Assembly (NCBI RefSeq): GCF_904849725.1
Contig: NC_058521.1
Location: 432,530,676 to 432,594,675, forward strand
Source: Hordeum vulgare subsp. vulgare
Lineage: Eukaryota > Streptophyta > Magnoliopsida > Poales > Poaceae
Direction of reading: 5' to 3'
DNA length: 64,000 nucleotides
Both the position numbers and the translations under genes were made by a program. Position 1 is the stretch's first letter; each line of letters opens with the position of its first letter. The notes below the pieces were generated by a model. The model saw only the letters and a list, made by a program, of their open reading frames with translations. It had not been told where the DNA came from and ran no database searches. Below, one piece after another: positions 35,174-48,041 of the stretch.

Positions 35174-38100
35174 TGCGACGCCCTCGATTTGATCGCACGC
35201 TATTCATACATGCAAATGCGTAGACCAAGCTCAACACAATTCTAGACACAAATAAAAACATACAAGCTTCATATTACAAGCCAGGTGCCTCCACGGCTAG
35301 AATACAGAAGCTCGATAAACACACGAGTCAGCGGAAGCAACAAAATATTTGAGTACATACATGAAACATGATAATGCCTTAGAGAAGGCTAGCACAAAAG
35401 ATACATCGATCGAACGAGGCGAGGTCTCCTGCCTGGGAACCTCCTAAACTGCTCCTGGTCGTCAGCGGCCTCCACGTTGTAGTAGGCACCGTCGGGGTAG
35501 CAGTCGTCATCGGCGGAATACGCCATCTCCTGGGCTCCATCATCTGGTCGCAGCAACTGATCAAGGGGAAAAGGGGGAGAAAAGTAACAGTGAGTACTCA
35601 TCCAAAGTACTTGCAAGACTGACATTAGAACTATGCTAACTATGCATAAGTATCAAAGGAAGGGGGGTATATGTGGGCTGACTACAGCAATGCGAGAAAG
35701 AGAGAGAAGGCCTAGTCCTATCCAAGACTAGCATCTCCAGGGGTCTTGCAGCAATAGACGAGAGTAGAACATGTAACACAACTAATAGTCATATTGTTGC
35801 AGCAAAATTAATTGAAGTCACGCCAAAGATCCTTCCTCGACTCCCTATGAGGAAGCAATCTTGGAGCAAACATTCCAATTAATTAACAGTTCTAGTTGTA
35901 TAAGATCGGGGCACAACTCCAAGTCGTCATGTAACCGTGGACACGACTATTCGAATAGATAAGTTCTTCCCTGCAGGGGTGCACCACATATTCCCCGTCA
36001 CGCTCGATGAACTCTAGCCAAATACACTTTCCTGAGTTATTCCCGGCCTCAGAACATTGACACGTCATAGCGCCACCTAGACTCAGCAGAGAGGTCAACC
36101 CGTCGATCTAAATCCTAAGCGTGCAGGGTTCATGGGCCCTTCACCCATTGCGCTCCTACACGTTGCGTGGGAAGCCGATGTCATTCCTGGCAACCCTTAT
36201 ACAAGAACGGTGATAATCCAGACCACTCGGGGGCGCGCCGCTCCATTGCTAGCGTTGAAGAGATTAGGCTGATACCATGATGTCGAGTACCCATAACTTC
36301 TCCCACGTAGACGGTTAGTGCGAAAAAGGTCTCTGACCAACCCAGATCAAATACCCAAATCCATTAACATTTTAATTAACTCATCGACACATCCACGCGG
36401 TAATCCACCCGCCTAACATTTATTCATCAATGTTCCTAGTAACATGTTCAAGTAACTATGTGGTTGTAACATCAGGTGCATCCGAGGTATCACCCTCGTT
36501 GGATTCCGAATGATGTAACCGTCATGGTGGCTAGGGAGGAATGACCCTCGAAGGGCCACGCTTGATGGGTTGTACGATAGAGTCCTTATCGGAAGTGGTG
36601 AACCAGGAATCACCCTCCGAGAACCACCGCCAGTCGACTACACTACAACTCTAACATCGGAGTACGTAACGAGGTGTCACCCTTGGTACTCGATAGTAGC
36701 TCTGCATCGTCGTATAACTAAGGGGGGTGCGAGTGCAGCGTTAGGTCTTGGCTCGTCGTTCAAGGATCAATACTTGACGATAAAGCGAGGGAAACTGGAC
36801 TAAGGCTCAGAGGGGATGACTGCTTCACCTATACTAAACAGTTTAGATTGTGTTATAGTAAAGTTGCAGTTCATTAAAAACAGGCTATGCATCAGAATAG
36901 GATCTATCTACAACAGTAGAAAAATTCTAATGCTAGCATCAGCAAGAAAGAAATATGCGATATAGGGATGATCAAGGGCGGGGGGGGGGGGGGATTGCTT
37001 GCCTGGTTGCTCTGCAGACCAAATGAATCCTCAACAGATCATCATCGGTCTCGGGGTCTACCGAAAAGGAAGTAACGTAGGGGAAACACAATAAATAATA
37101 GAGCAATCAAATGCATGACAAAGCATGACAAAGGTATATGCAGCGCTAGGCATGCACTAACGCGACATTAATCGTTATAGACGGATCGGGAAAATATCTG
37201 ACGATATTTCCCGGGTCTTTGGCTACTACCGGTCAGGTTAAACGGATGGGAAGTTCCATGTTTGTTATGCTAGGGATGTGTGACAAACGAACGGATTGCG
37301 TATCCTGGTTCGTCTCGTTTTTCTGATCAAGTTTCATGTATAAATTATTTTCATCTGACTTACGATTTATTTATTATTAATTTTTAAAGTTTTATTCAAT
37401 ATTTTGAAATTAAAACAGATTAAATTTAATTTAAAATAGAATTAGGACATCATCATGATGTCAGCATGACATCACTAGTCAACAGCTCAGTTGACTAGTC
37501 AAACTGAGAAGTGGGTTCCATACATCATAGACACATATTAAATTTCAGGTTTAACTAATTAATAAACAGATTAATTAATAGGGGGACCACCTGTAATTCT
37601 TTGTTTAAATTCAAATAATTAATAGAATTACTTAATCCATTTCAATTAGTCTAATTGGACTAGGCCCACTTGTCATACACTCAAGATTAACATGCGGGTA
37701 ATTAATCTAATTAACCCTGATTAAAATAGTTAACTCAATACTTAATTAATTGAGTAAGTAATTTAATTAATTGTTATCTTTATTTTATGATATATATATA
37801 TATATATATATATATTTTAAAGCTTCAAGGGGGGTGTGCCCCACCTGTCATTTGGCGGGGTGGGGATTACCCCAAATATCTACAGCATGGGGGGACATGC
37901 CATGGCCGAGCCGGCCATGTCCAGGCTCCAGTTGGGGGGAGAGCCTGCCCGAAACCGGGCCAGAAGTAGCGAGTTGCACAACGGCATGGGGGAAGTGGGG
38001 GTCGGTTGGTGCGGGGCCAAGCGAGCCGACAAGCAGGGCGCGACTGGGGACGTGGCGATGCAGATGTCTATGCATGCAGCGGAGGCCGCCGGCGGGTGGC

Positions 38101-39166
38101 CATCGGGCGAGGCCGACACAGCTAGCGGTAGCAGCAACTACGGGGAAGGGGGGCACGACTGGGCGGTGGGGCTCGCCGGAGCGAGGGAGGCGCCGGACCG
38201 TGGGGAGAGGAGGAGGGAGCTCACAGGTGCACGATGGCGATTGGAAGTGTGCTCGAGGAGGCGTGAGGTTGTGGCTCATGAAGGAGTGGGACGACACCAG
38301 CGATGGTGGTGGTTGGCAGCAGCGGCCAGTGCCAATGGGCTCCGTAGCAGCGGCCCTCTCGGTTGAGGGATGCAGAAGAGGAGGGCGCGGTCGAGGTAGC
38401 GCTGGTGGGGGAGGCGGACGATGGGCGGCGCCGGTGGGGAGGTCCGGTGTCGGGGGCCGATGAGGGAGGGCGTTGGCGACGAGAGGCGTCGGGGTCGGGG
38501 GCGGATCCTCGATCCAGATCGAGAGGAGAGGGAGTGGGTAACGGAGAGGGAACGTGGGGGTGTGGGTGCGACAGGGGTGGGGGTGTCGGTAGGGAGGGTT
38601 AAGCCCAGGGTGGGCCGGTGAAGGGGAGGTGGGCCGGCCTGTGGGGGAGGCCACGCTGGGCCTCGGCCTAGGGGGGGCTTTAGTTCTTTTTTTATCTTAT
38701 ATATATATATTATTTTATTTTTTTTCTTATATTAATATGTCCTTTATAAAATAGTTTTATAAAATTTAGAGCGCATGCCCAATATTACAAGGTCAATATT
38801 AGGCATCAACATAAAAGTTTAGGGGCCTTTTGAAAATAATTTAAACTTACATAAATCGAATGGGCATTTAATAATTGTTTTGCCACAGTTATAAACATCT
38901 TAGAGGCACTAAACCAATTGATAAAATGGTGTTTACAATTTTAGAATAACTTATGGAATATTTGAAACCTATCCATGATTTTTAATGCCTGGTTTGCAGA
39001 ACTTTTAAAATCACCTTTCAAATGAATTTTGAAAATCATTTGGAAATTTAAGTGAGATTTGATTCCATTGATGATCAAACATGGTTTATCAAAACATCAG
39101 CTTAATCATGTGATCACTGTAGCTTAAACACAAGCATTACTTTAGCAGCAAATCCAGGGCGTCACA
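35174..39166 (-). repeat. CRV-2 3' LTR
   Basis: Plus-strand start TGCGACGCCCTCGA, end CCAGGGCGTCACA. It shares the first ~2.4 kb with CRV-1 LTRs, but its GC-rich core (about 37820-38680) is different from theirs. It contains a 14-base poly-G run at 36980-36993 and a (TA)n tract at 37789-37815. Hairpin at 35186-35232 with a decayed right arm. Confidence 0.9.
37789..37815. repeat. (TA)n microsatellite in CRV-2 3' LTR
   Basis: About 13 TA units. The right LTR has a shorter run near 55065-55075. Confidence 0.9.
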
Positions 39167-39180
39167 TCTCTCCCCTACTA
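39167..39180 (-). promoter_or_regulatory. Polypurine tract of CRV-2
   Basis: On the minus strand TAGTAGGGGAGAGA abuts the LTR start TGTGACGCCC. Confidence 0.8.
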
Positions 39181-42100
39181 ACAAAAATTCTCGTCCCGGG
39201 AATTAAGAGGTAGGGGTAATAGCGAAACATTTGGTTACGAAATTTTAACGAGTCTCCTTGTCTTGGTTGCTCTTCTTGAAGAAGTTGATCCCTATCGTTG
39301 AAGTCTTCAATTCTCTGGCTTAGGTCATCCTGATGAATTCATCATGCTTCCTTCGGGATCTTCATCGTCCTACTAATGTGATAATAGGGAAAAACGTTGG
39401 AAGAACGCACCTACAAAAAGTTGGGCATCTGACGGTGAACTCATAGAAGAGGACATGAATTATTCCTCAAGTTGTAACTCACGGAATTTATTGGGAATAC
39501 AACATGATGGTACAGAGGTTTCAAACGATTAGGCAATCGTTTAATGCCTAAACAGATATGAGAGGGGGTTTAGAGCAACGAATATAAATATTGCTTCTGA
39601 TAGTGAATAGATCGTCACATTGGACGGTGGCCCGGGAATTTCACACGAAGCCAAGTGTAGAGGATACTTTGAACTCAAAGATGTACAGGAGAATCAGGTT
39701 TCGATCCTGTGGAACTTTGGGTAATGGGCCTACCATGTGGGTTGAGAATAAGCACAGAGGTGACATCTTGCACGATCTTCATACCAAGACATGTCGGAGG
39801 ATAGTCTGTCAGTTATGTTGCCAACAATGTCGGTACCAAGGGCGGGGGATGAATAGAACCATTTTCCTTCTCGTTGAAACAAGGAGGACCAATAGGCAAA
39901 TTTCTCGTCCACCGGCGGCTACCGGAATGTTATCCACAATAGTAAAAGGGTCTTACTGGCAGGGTTGTATGCCGAGGTTGTTACCCAAACAGGGAATTAA
40001 CACTGCTTAGATAAATTTAGATTCAAGAAAGGTTAAACTAACCAATGGGAAGGAAAAGGTGACTGTCACATCAAACAGACCAATGGAAAGGAAAATGTGT
40101 TCACACATACACAAGTATTAGAGTACACCATTCCCGAGGAAAATATAGAGTATGGTATACATGATAGGTCATCAAGTACATAATCATCTTGATAAAAGGG
40201 AAAGGGGAATCATGCTATTTACCCATACCATACGGTTTGGTTAATTGATGAGGAACAATTTAGCAATGCGCTTCCATTGTTCCTGTTGAGATTTGAAGTA
40301 CCACATTAATGCTTCATGGTAGCATTGACATGGTCACCATATAAAGGTCAAACTTTGGGTAGCCAAATGATCCATGAGGAACAACTTATAAAACTAACTC
40401 ATACAATTTCCTCATGGGAGAATGGCTAACCTTACCAAGGAAGATAATATAAAAATAGGTCCTTCGGCCAGGCGTGCTGGACAAGACATCACCATACCGG
40501 TTTACATAAAGGTTAGAGTTATGATTATTGAGAAATGTTCCAACCATCATATCTGTCCGAGCTTCAGTTCTGGCTGGGGTTAGGATACTTCAGGCTCAGG
40601 ATGTCTTAGAATAAAAAGGGGCAAAAAAATATGACGTGGTGATGATCCAAGATTCTCGGGATATGAACTATAGAAGAAAGTCTTGAATCATGAGTATGAT
40701 TGTAAGACACATGATCACGATGTCAAGACGTTCGTTTTCACATGGGATTCTTACCATGAAATGCATCTGAGTTATGATTTGGAAACCATCATCATGGATA
40801 CCAAAGTCCTTGTGTAAGCCTCGATTAGCTCATATGAACCTTAATCTAATCAGTCAGTGGATTAGGGTGCTAAGAAAGTTAGATGAAGTGGAGATAGTAA
40901 ATCTTCAAAACATATAACACGTCGCACATGCGTGAATGATTTGGGATAACCCGAGAGGCAGCGAAACAAAACTTTCTCATATTCATGGCGGCAAGAATGC
41001 ACGTGAACCTTGGGAAAACACTTCTTCGATCAAACATGTTCTGCATGATGTAGGAACAAAGATAGTGCCTTCAAAAAGCTTCATCTCGAAATATGGAGAA
41101 TTTGAGTGTGTGGCCGATGGGCTTGGCAACAATCCCTCAAGATTTTGATAGGGATGAATTTGCAATATGAAAAAGAACAAGGGGATAGCATTTGTTAGAT
41201 CAAATGATATAATGACGTATGCTCGAGGAAACATCAACAATTAAGCATTGATTGAAGGGTGCACTCAAAAATACGGAATGAGTAGCACGACCAATGCTAG
41301 AATGGTGAGCCAACAACCAACACACCAAGAATGAAAACAATCTGTTATTAACCTCAAGGCAATAGGGTGGCCATAAGTATTGCATTCACACATCAAAGTT
41401 CAATTGTCCGTATTCCGGTTAGAAACTACACGTGGACAAGGGAATGAATGGTGATGGCGAGAAGTATCACTATATCAAGAATTCTTAAGTGGTTCAACAA
41501 TTCCCATAACATCCTTGACATAAAAGATGGTAAAATCCCAAGGTAGAACATAACATAAGCTAGATAGCAAGGAACTCGATTGAATAAAACAAAACATGAA
41601 CACGTTTGTGTTGGACGGAAGGCAACAAGGATGTTGATGATAATTACAAATCATCGAGGGGAAATGATGATATTTCTCATCATGCATTAGATTGATAAAC
41701 TGCAAGAGCTCAAAATGCTGATGATGATCACAACATATTTGTAGAGAAGCTTCACGAAGATGTAATCGGTCAACGACGACATCAAGCAAAGGAATGGTGA
41801 ATCTAAAGGTTGTTAGAAATACAGATAAGATTGCTAGCTTAGAATCAAAATTGTCTTTCAAGACAACCAACATGATGTTGAAAGCTTGATGTGAGCTTAA
41901 CACAAAGTTGGAATTGTGTTCCAGGGATGGAGGCCATAGATAGCATGGTCAAGCTATAGCATGACGGTGATGATGTAGCTTAACAGCTTGGAATGACAAG
42001 ATCAAGTACAAACTCTCAAACAAGGAAGATTACTAAAAGTTGCTGAATCGCAATGCATACTCGATTCAGTTATTGATGTAGTTGAGTGTCCAACGACTCA

Positions 42101-43697
42101 AAACAGGAGAAAACTTGAATCAACGAAATATCATAGCTGATGAGGAGCTCACAAGAAGCTATGTAGCTCCGCACTATTCTTGGGATACGAGGGATAATAC
42201 TCGGAGGTAGATCAACAATAAAGTTGGGACCGATGTATTGATCCGAAGAAGACAAGCACTTTAACTTTTCTGAGAATGAAATCAAAGTAGAACTACATGG
42301 TGGGAACCACGGTTGAAAAGTACCAAATCATAGGTATGAGATTAAAACATAGAATGAATGATTATTGATATGAGAAGCTGCTATGATAGGATTAATGTCG
42401 TTTCCATGGGCATGAACACCAAGTTCAAGGTCGACTCCCACTTCATCAATGCATCACCTGCCATTTACTCCTTGCCTTTGATGAGGTTGTAGCTTGGAAA
42501 GATTATCTGGCCAAACACCAGAAGAGTAAGACTCGTGAAACCCTTCGGGTCATATTGTTTTAGGAAGGCATAGGTTCAACCCATCGGGGCATCTTAGGAA
42601 CATATACCACAAACTTCAAGAATAATTAACACATGCTTGACAACAGCGAATGGCTGACACAAGCATATGATACAACTTATCAGAGGGAGAAGATAGAATT
42701 TACAAATGGCATTATGCACCAAGAGAACAATATCACAAGAATTTTCAATGTGATGGATGCCGTCGGATAATAATCCAACAATGGGGTCTGACGGTCCAGA
42801 AAGGACCTCATGTAATTATCGGTACTCAATCAGAAGGAGGTAGAATGCAAGGCATCAGATTATAGAACATCTGAAAAATATCGATAGTTAATTACCAAAG
42901 GAATTATGATTTCCAGGTTGGTGTATCAGATTCGGATGCTCCGATCAAATACAAGTAAACTAAATGGACTTAGATGGACAATCAATCAAGGTTGATTTGC
43001 CAAGAACCACCTCATGTCTGGAAGGACGTCTGAGCTGGAAAGATATTTTATGAGAATCAACTGATGATTGTGTGCATTCACACAAAGGGTAAATCAATAA
43101 GATCAAAGTAAAATCACAAAGGATTTTAACTAATGTTGCTAGACATATGGATTTAACCATAACGCAAGCAGGTGAGAAAGGTCATGAACAAAAGGCTACT
43201 AGGGATTTCGGAAGATCGAATAGTAATTCGAGGGAATTGTGAAACCCATGACAACTGAGGACGAACAAAATCCCCGGTAAGATAATTTGTTGAACCTTGT
43301 ATTACAAGAGTAAATGGAAACAATGTATCATCGACATTTGTATGTAGTCATCCATAGGGTCTGACAAAGGAAAGGAAATCACACAAGCGATGAGCACGAG
43401 CTCTCGAGAGAACATCGGATAGTATCTTCAGAGTCGTCTGAGGAATCAAGCCATCGTCCGGATTTGCGGGGTTCTCCGGGACGATTTATTTATGAGAACA
43501 TAGAGTTAGAATTAGCAAAATCATTAACCCGAAAGAGAAGAGAGATCAGAACCGAGAGTATAGAAGAGGAGTAAAAGATACTAATACCGCCCGATTGAGA
43601 TGTGGGCCCGTAAGACACAACATCAAAGTTAGTAAGTTTTTTAAGTAATAGACTCAACTTCGGCCAAGGAGTTGGAAAGGGGGCTACCTATAGGCAA
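39181..43697 (-). other. Non-coding internal region of CRV-2
   Basis: From about 39600 on it is homologous to CRV-1 14624-18407. The first ~420 bases after the PPT do not encode the chromodomain present in CRV-1. Short minus-strand frames at 41475-41903, 42070-42285 and 42960-43160 correspond to frames in CRV-1 but show no domain. Confidence 0.75.
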
Positions 43698-43712
43698 TCA
43701 ACTCTGCTACCA
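43698..43712 (-). promoter_or_regulatory. Decayed primer-binding site of CRV-2
   Basis: On the minus strand TGGTAGCAGAGTTGA compares with the intact TGGTATCAGAGCCAA of CRV-1 at the same distance (3 bases) from the LTR. Confidence 0.8.
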
Positions 43713-43715
43713 ACT

Positions 43716-44105
43716 TGTGACACCCTCGATTTGATCCTACACTAATCATACACACAAATGTGTACGACCAAGCTCAAGGACTCACGGGAAGATATCACAA
43801 CACAACTCTAGACATAAATAAAAACATACAAGCTTCATATTACAATCCAGGGGCCTCAACGGCTAGAATACAGAAGCTCGATAAACACACGAGTAAGCGG
43901 AAGCAACAAAATATCTAAGTACACACAAGAAACATGATAATGCCTTAGAGAAGGCTAGCACAAAAGATACATCGATCGAACGAGGCGAGGTCTCCTGCCT
44001 AGGAACCTCCCAAACTAGTCCTGGTCGTTAGCGGCCTCCACGTAGTAGTAGGCACCATCGTGGTAGCAGTCGTCATCGGTGGAATATGCCATCTCTTGGG
44101 CTCCA
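43716..44105 (-). repeat. CRV-2 5' LTR, first part on the plus strand
   Basis: Corresponds to 35174-35540 of the left LTR. Hairpin at 43728-43774 with arms changed to ...TACAC and GTGTA... that still pair. Ends GGCTCCA where S3 begins. Confidence 0.85.
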
Positions 44106-46607
44106 TGTGACGCCCATGATTTGATCGTACGCTAATCATACACGCAAATGCGTATGACCAAGCTCAAGGATTCACGGGAAGATATCACAACACAACTCTA
44201 GACACAAATAAAAACATACAAGCTTCATATTACAAACCAGGGGCCCCGAGGGCTAGAATATAGAAGCTCGATAAACACACAAGTCAGCGGAAGCAAAAAA
44301 TATCTGAGTACAGACATGAAACATGAGGTGCCTTAGAGAACTCTAGCACAAAAGATACAACGATCCAACGAGGCGAGGACACCTTCCTGGGAGCCTCATA
44401 AACTACACCTGGTCTTCAGCGGCCCCACGTAGTCGTAGGCACCGTTGGGGTAGCATCCATCATCGGCGGGATACACCATCTCCTGGGCTCCATCATCTGG
44501 TCGTAGCAACAGATCAAAGGGAAAAGGGGGAGCAAAGCAACAGTGAGTACTCATCCAAAGTACTCGCAATGCTGACATCAGAACTATGCTAAGTTTGCAT
44601 CAGTATCAAAGGGAGGGGGTTATATGAGGACTGACTGCAGCAATGCGAGAAAGAGAGAGAAGGCCTAGTCCTATCGAATACTAGCATATTCAGGGGTCTT
44701 GCAGCAATAGACGAGAGTAGAACAGGTAACACAAATAATAGTCATATTGTTGCAGCAATATTAATATGAGGTCACGCCCAGAGATTCTCCCTCGACTCCC
44801 TGCGAGGAAGCAATCCCAGAGCAACTTTCTAGTTAAGTAATAGTTGTAGTTGTATAAGATCGGGGCACAACTCCAAGTCTTCCTGTAACCGTGGACACGG
44901 CTATTTGAATAGATAAGTTCTTCCCTGCAGGGGTGCACCACATATTCCCTGTCACGCTCGATAAACTCTAGCCGGACACACTTTCCTGGGTTATGCCCAA
45001 CCTCGGAACATCGACATGTCGCTGCCCCACCTAGACTCAACAGAGAGGCCAGCCCGCCGGTCTAAATCCTAAGCACGCAGGGGTCATGGGGTCATCACCC
45101 TTTGCACTCCTACATGATGCGAGGGTGGCTGAGGTCAGTCCTAGCACACCTTATTACAAGCGCGATTCTTATACGGACCACTGGGCGCACACCGCTCCAT
45201 TGCTGACGTCTAAAGAGATTCGGCTGATACCATGATGCCAAGAACCCATAACTCCTCCCACGTAGACGGTTAGTGCAAATTAGGTCTCCGACCAACCGAG
45301 ATCAAATACCCAAATCCATTAACATTTTAATTAAGTAATCGACACATCCACGCGGGAATCCACCGGCCAAACATTATTCATTAATGTTCCCCATAACACG
45401 GTCAAGTAACTGTGTGGTTGTAACATCAGGGAGATTCGAGGTATGACCCTTGTTGGATTCCGAACGATGTAGTCTTCATGGTGGACTTAGAGGATTAACA
45501 CTCGAGGGTGTCACACTTGAGGGATTGCACGACAGAGTCATCGTCGGCAGTGGTGAAGGAGGAATCACCGTCGATAACCACGGCCGACTATCTGCACTAC
45601 AGAGATATCATCATGAGTATTTCATGAGGTGTCACCCTCGGTACCCGATAGTAACTCTGCAGCGCCATACAACTAAGGGGGGTGTAAGTGCTGTGTCGGT
45701 TCTTGGCTCATCAATCAGGGATCGAGACTTGATGATAAAGCGGGGCAACTGGACTAAGGGTCGGAGGAGATGACTGCTCCACCTATACTAAACAGTTTTA
45801 AGGTGCACTAAAGTAGCAGTTCATCAAAATCAGGCTATGCATCAGAATAGGATCTATCTACAACTGTAGCAAAATTCTAATGCAAGCATGAGGGAGAAAG
45901 AAATGGGTGACATTGGAATGATCAAGGGGGTTTGCTTGCCTTGTTGCTCTGCAGACAGATATAGATCCTCGACCGGGAAGTAGCCGATCACCGGATCATC
46001 ATCAGCCTCAGGGGTCTACCGGAAAGGAAGCAACATAGGGGAACCACAATAAATAACAGAGGAATCAAAAGCATCACAAAGCAGGACATGGCTATATGCA
46101 GCACTAGGCATGAGCTAATGCAGTATCACCCGTCATAGACGGATCAGGAAAATATCTGATGATATTTCCCGGGTCTCTGGCTACTACCGAACAGGCAAAA
46201 ACGGTGGAAAAGTTACACATTTGCTATGATGGAGACGCGTGACAAATGAATGGATAGCGTATCCGGGTTCGTCTCGTTGTGCTGATCATCTTTCATGTAC
46301 AAAGTATTTTCATCCGGATTATAATCATTTTATATGATTTTTCAAAGTTTTAATAATATCATAAAATTATGTGTATTTCATTTAATCCAAATTTGACCAA
46401 GTCAAATTGACTGTTCAAAAGGAAAGTGTGGCCCACATGGCATAGACTATACCTAAACATATAATTGATAACTAACCTAATTAAATGGGGCCTACATGTC
46501 ATCTCCACATTAGGCTATTTAGCCCACTAATCTATTACTAAAACTAACCTGCCTCTAATTAAATAAGCCGGCCAGAGGCACAGCCGGCTTGTGCACACAC
46601 GCACGCC

Positions 46608-46795
46608 CATGGCAATGACTAGCAGTGGCAGCAGTAGAAGCACTGAGTGGCAGCAGCAGCTAAGAGCAGCAACAGTGGTACGAAGCACAGCCATCAACAC
46701 AGTAGCGGGCTGCAGCAGTAACATAGCAGCCGCAGCAGTTTAAGCAGCACAACAGCCAAAGCTCAGCAAAGAGCAGCAGCGCGCGCGAGAGGAGT
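46608..46795. repeat. Imperfect AGC-rich trinucleotide region in S3
   Basis: Many interspersed AGC/GCAGCAG units. Absent from the same place in CRV-1, CRV-2 and S5. Confidence 0.7.
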
Positions 46796-47444
46796 GGGCG
46801 CCGACGATGGGCGCCAGCTCCAGGAGCACGGACGAGGGCGACCACAGGGGAGCATGGGAAAGCATATGGCGCGGCCTCGACCAGCACGTGGCAGCGGGCG
46901 CACGCACGCGGGAGCGAAGCTCCAGCCATGGAGGCCTCAGGTGGGCGCGAGGCTATGACAACGTATCCACAAGAGGACTGGCAGGAAACGGAAGAGGAGC
47001 TCACCACGAGCTCGATGGTGAGGTCGGGGAGACCGGAGGTGGGCCGGAGACGTGGCAATCAACAATGAAAGTCGGTGATGTACGCGTAGATGGAGAGGTC
47101 GATGGTGAGCATACTCGCTCACGCGGCCCGATTCATTGCTCGAATGAACGAAGCCGACGGTGGCATGATACGTCTCCAACGTATCTATAATTTTTGATGG
47201 TTCCATGCTATTATCTTGTCAACTTTGGATGTTTTGTATGCATGAATATGCTATTTTATATGTTTTTTGGACTAACCTATTAACTCAGTGCCAAGTGTCA
47301 GTTTCTGTTTTTTTCGTGTTTTTGACATTTTCCAGAGAAGAATATTAAACGGAGTCCAAACGGAATAAAACCCGCGGGATGATTTTTTCCATAACAGAAG
47401 ATACGCAGAAGACTTGAGAACCAAGACAGGGGACCTCGGGGGAG

Positions 47445-47506
47445 GTCACAAGCCCCCTAGCCGCATCCGGGGGGGGGGGGGCACGACTGGCAGGCTTGTG
47501 GGCCCC
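47445..47506 (+). promoter_or_regulatory. GC-rich inverted repeat in S4
   Basis: Arms GTCACAAGCC and GGCTTGTGGGCCCC (47493-47506); the core has a 13-base poly-G run (47469-47481). The right arm ends 30 bases before the TATA box. Confidence 0.6.
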
Positions 47507-47536
47507 TGTGGCTCCTCTGCCCTACCTCTTTCGCCT

Positions 47537-47543
47537 ATAAATT
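47537..47543 (+). promoter_or_regulatory. TATA box of S4
   Basis: TATAAAT in the context TCGCCTATAAATTCG. Confidence 0.7.
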
Positions 47544-47994
47544 CGCTAGAAATCCAAAACCACGAGAGAGAGCCACGAAAATACTTTTCCGCCGCCGCAA
47601 GCTTCTGTCTCCGCAAGATCACATCTGGGGACCGTTCTGGTGCCCTGTTGGAGGGGGGATTCAGACACAGAGGGCTTCTTCATCAACACCATTGCCTCTC
47701 CGATGATGCGTGAGTAGTTCACCACAGACCTTTGGGTCCATAGTTAGTAGCTAGATGGCTTCTTCTCTCTCTTGGATCTTCAATACGAAGTTCTCCATGA
47801 TCTTCATGGAGATCTATCCGATGTAACTTTCTTTTGCGGTGTGTTTGTCGAGATCCGATGAATTGTGGATTTATGATCAGATTATCTATGAATATTATTT
47901 GAGTATCCTCTGATCTCTTATATGCATGATTTCGTATCCTTGTATTTCTCTTCGAGTTATGGGTTTCGTTTGGCAAATTGATTGTGACGCCCTC

Positions 47995-48041
47995 GGTTTA
48001 ATCGTACGCTAATCAAACACGCAAATGCGTACGATCAAACC
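47995..48041. repeat. Terminal hairpin of S5
   Basis: Arm GGTTTAATCGTACGC (47995-48009), 17-base loop, arm GCGTACGATCAAACC (48027-48041). Compared with CRV-1, the second base pair changed from A-T to G-C on both arms. Confidence 0.75.

Noticed and set aside
37848..38654. A 268-codon minus-strand frame and overlapping plus-strand frames in the CRV-2 LTR
   Set aside because: Same reasoning: GC-rich LTR core, open frames on both strands, and the partner LTR at 55096-55911 has different breaks. No domain recognisable.
46527..47206. Frames of 65-132 codons in S3 with Leu/Ala/Cys-rich products
   Set aside because: Produced by the AGC-rich low-complexity region and open in several frames on both strands.
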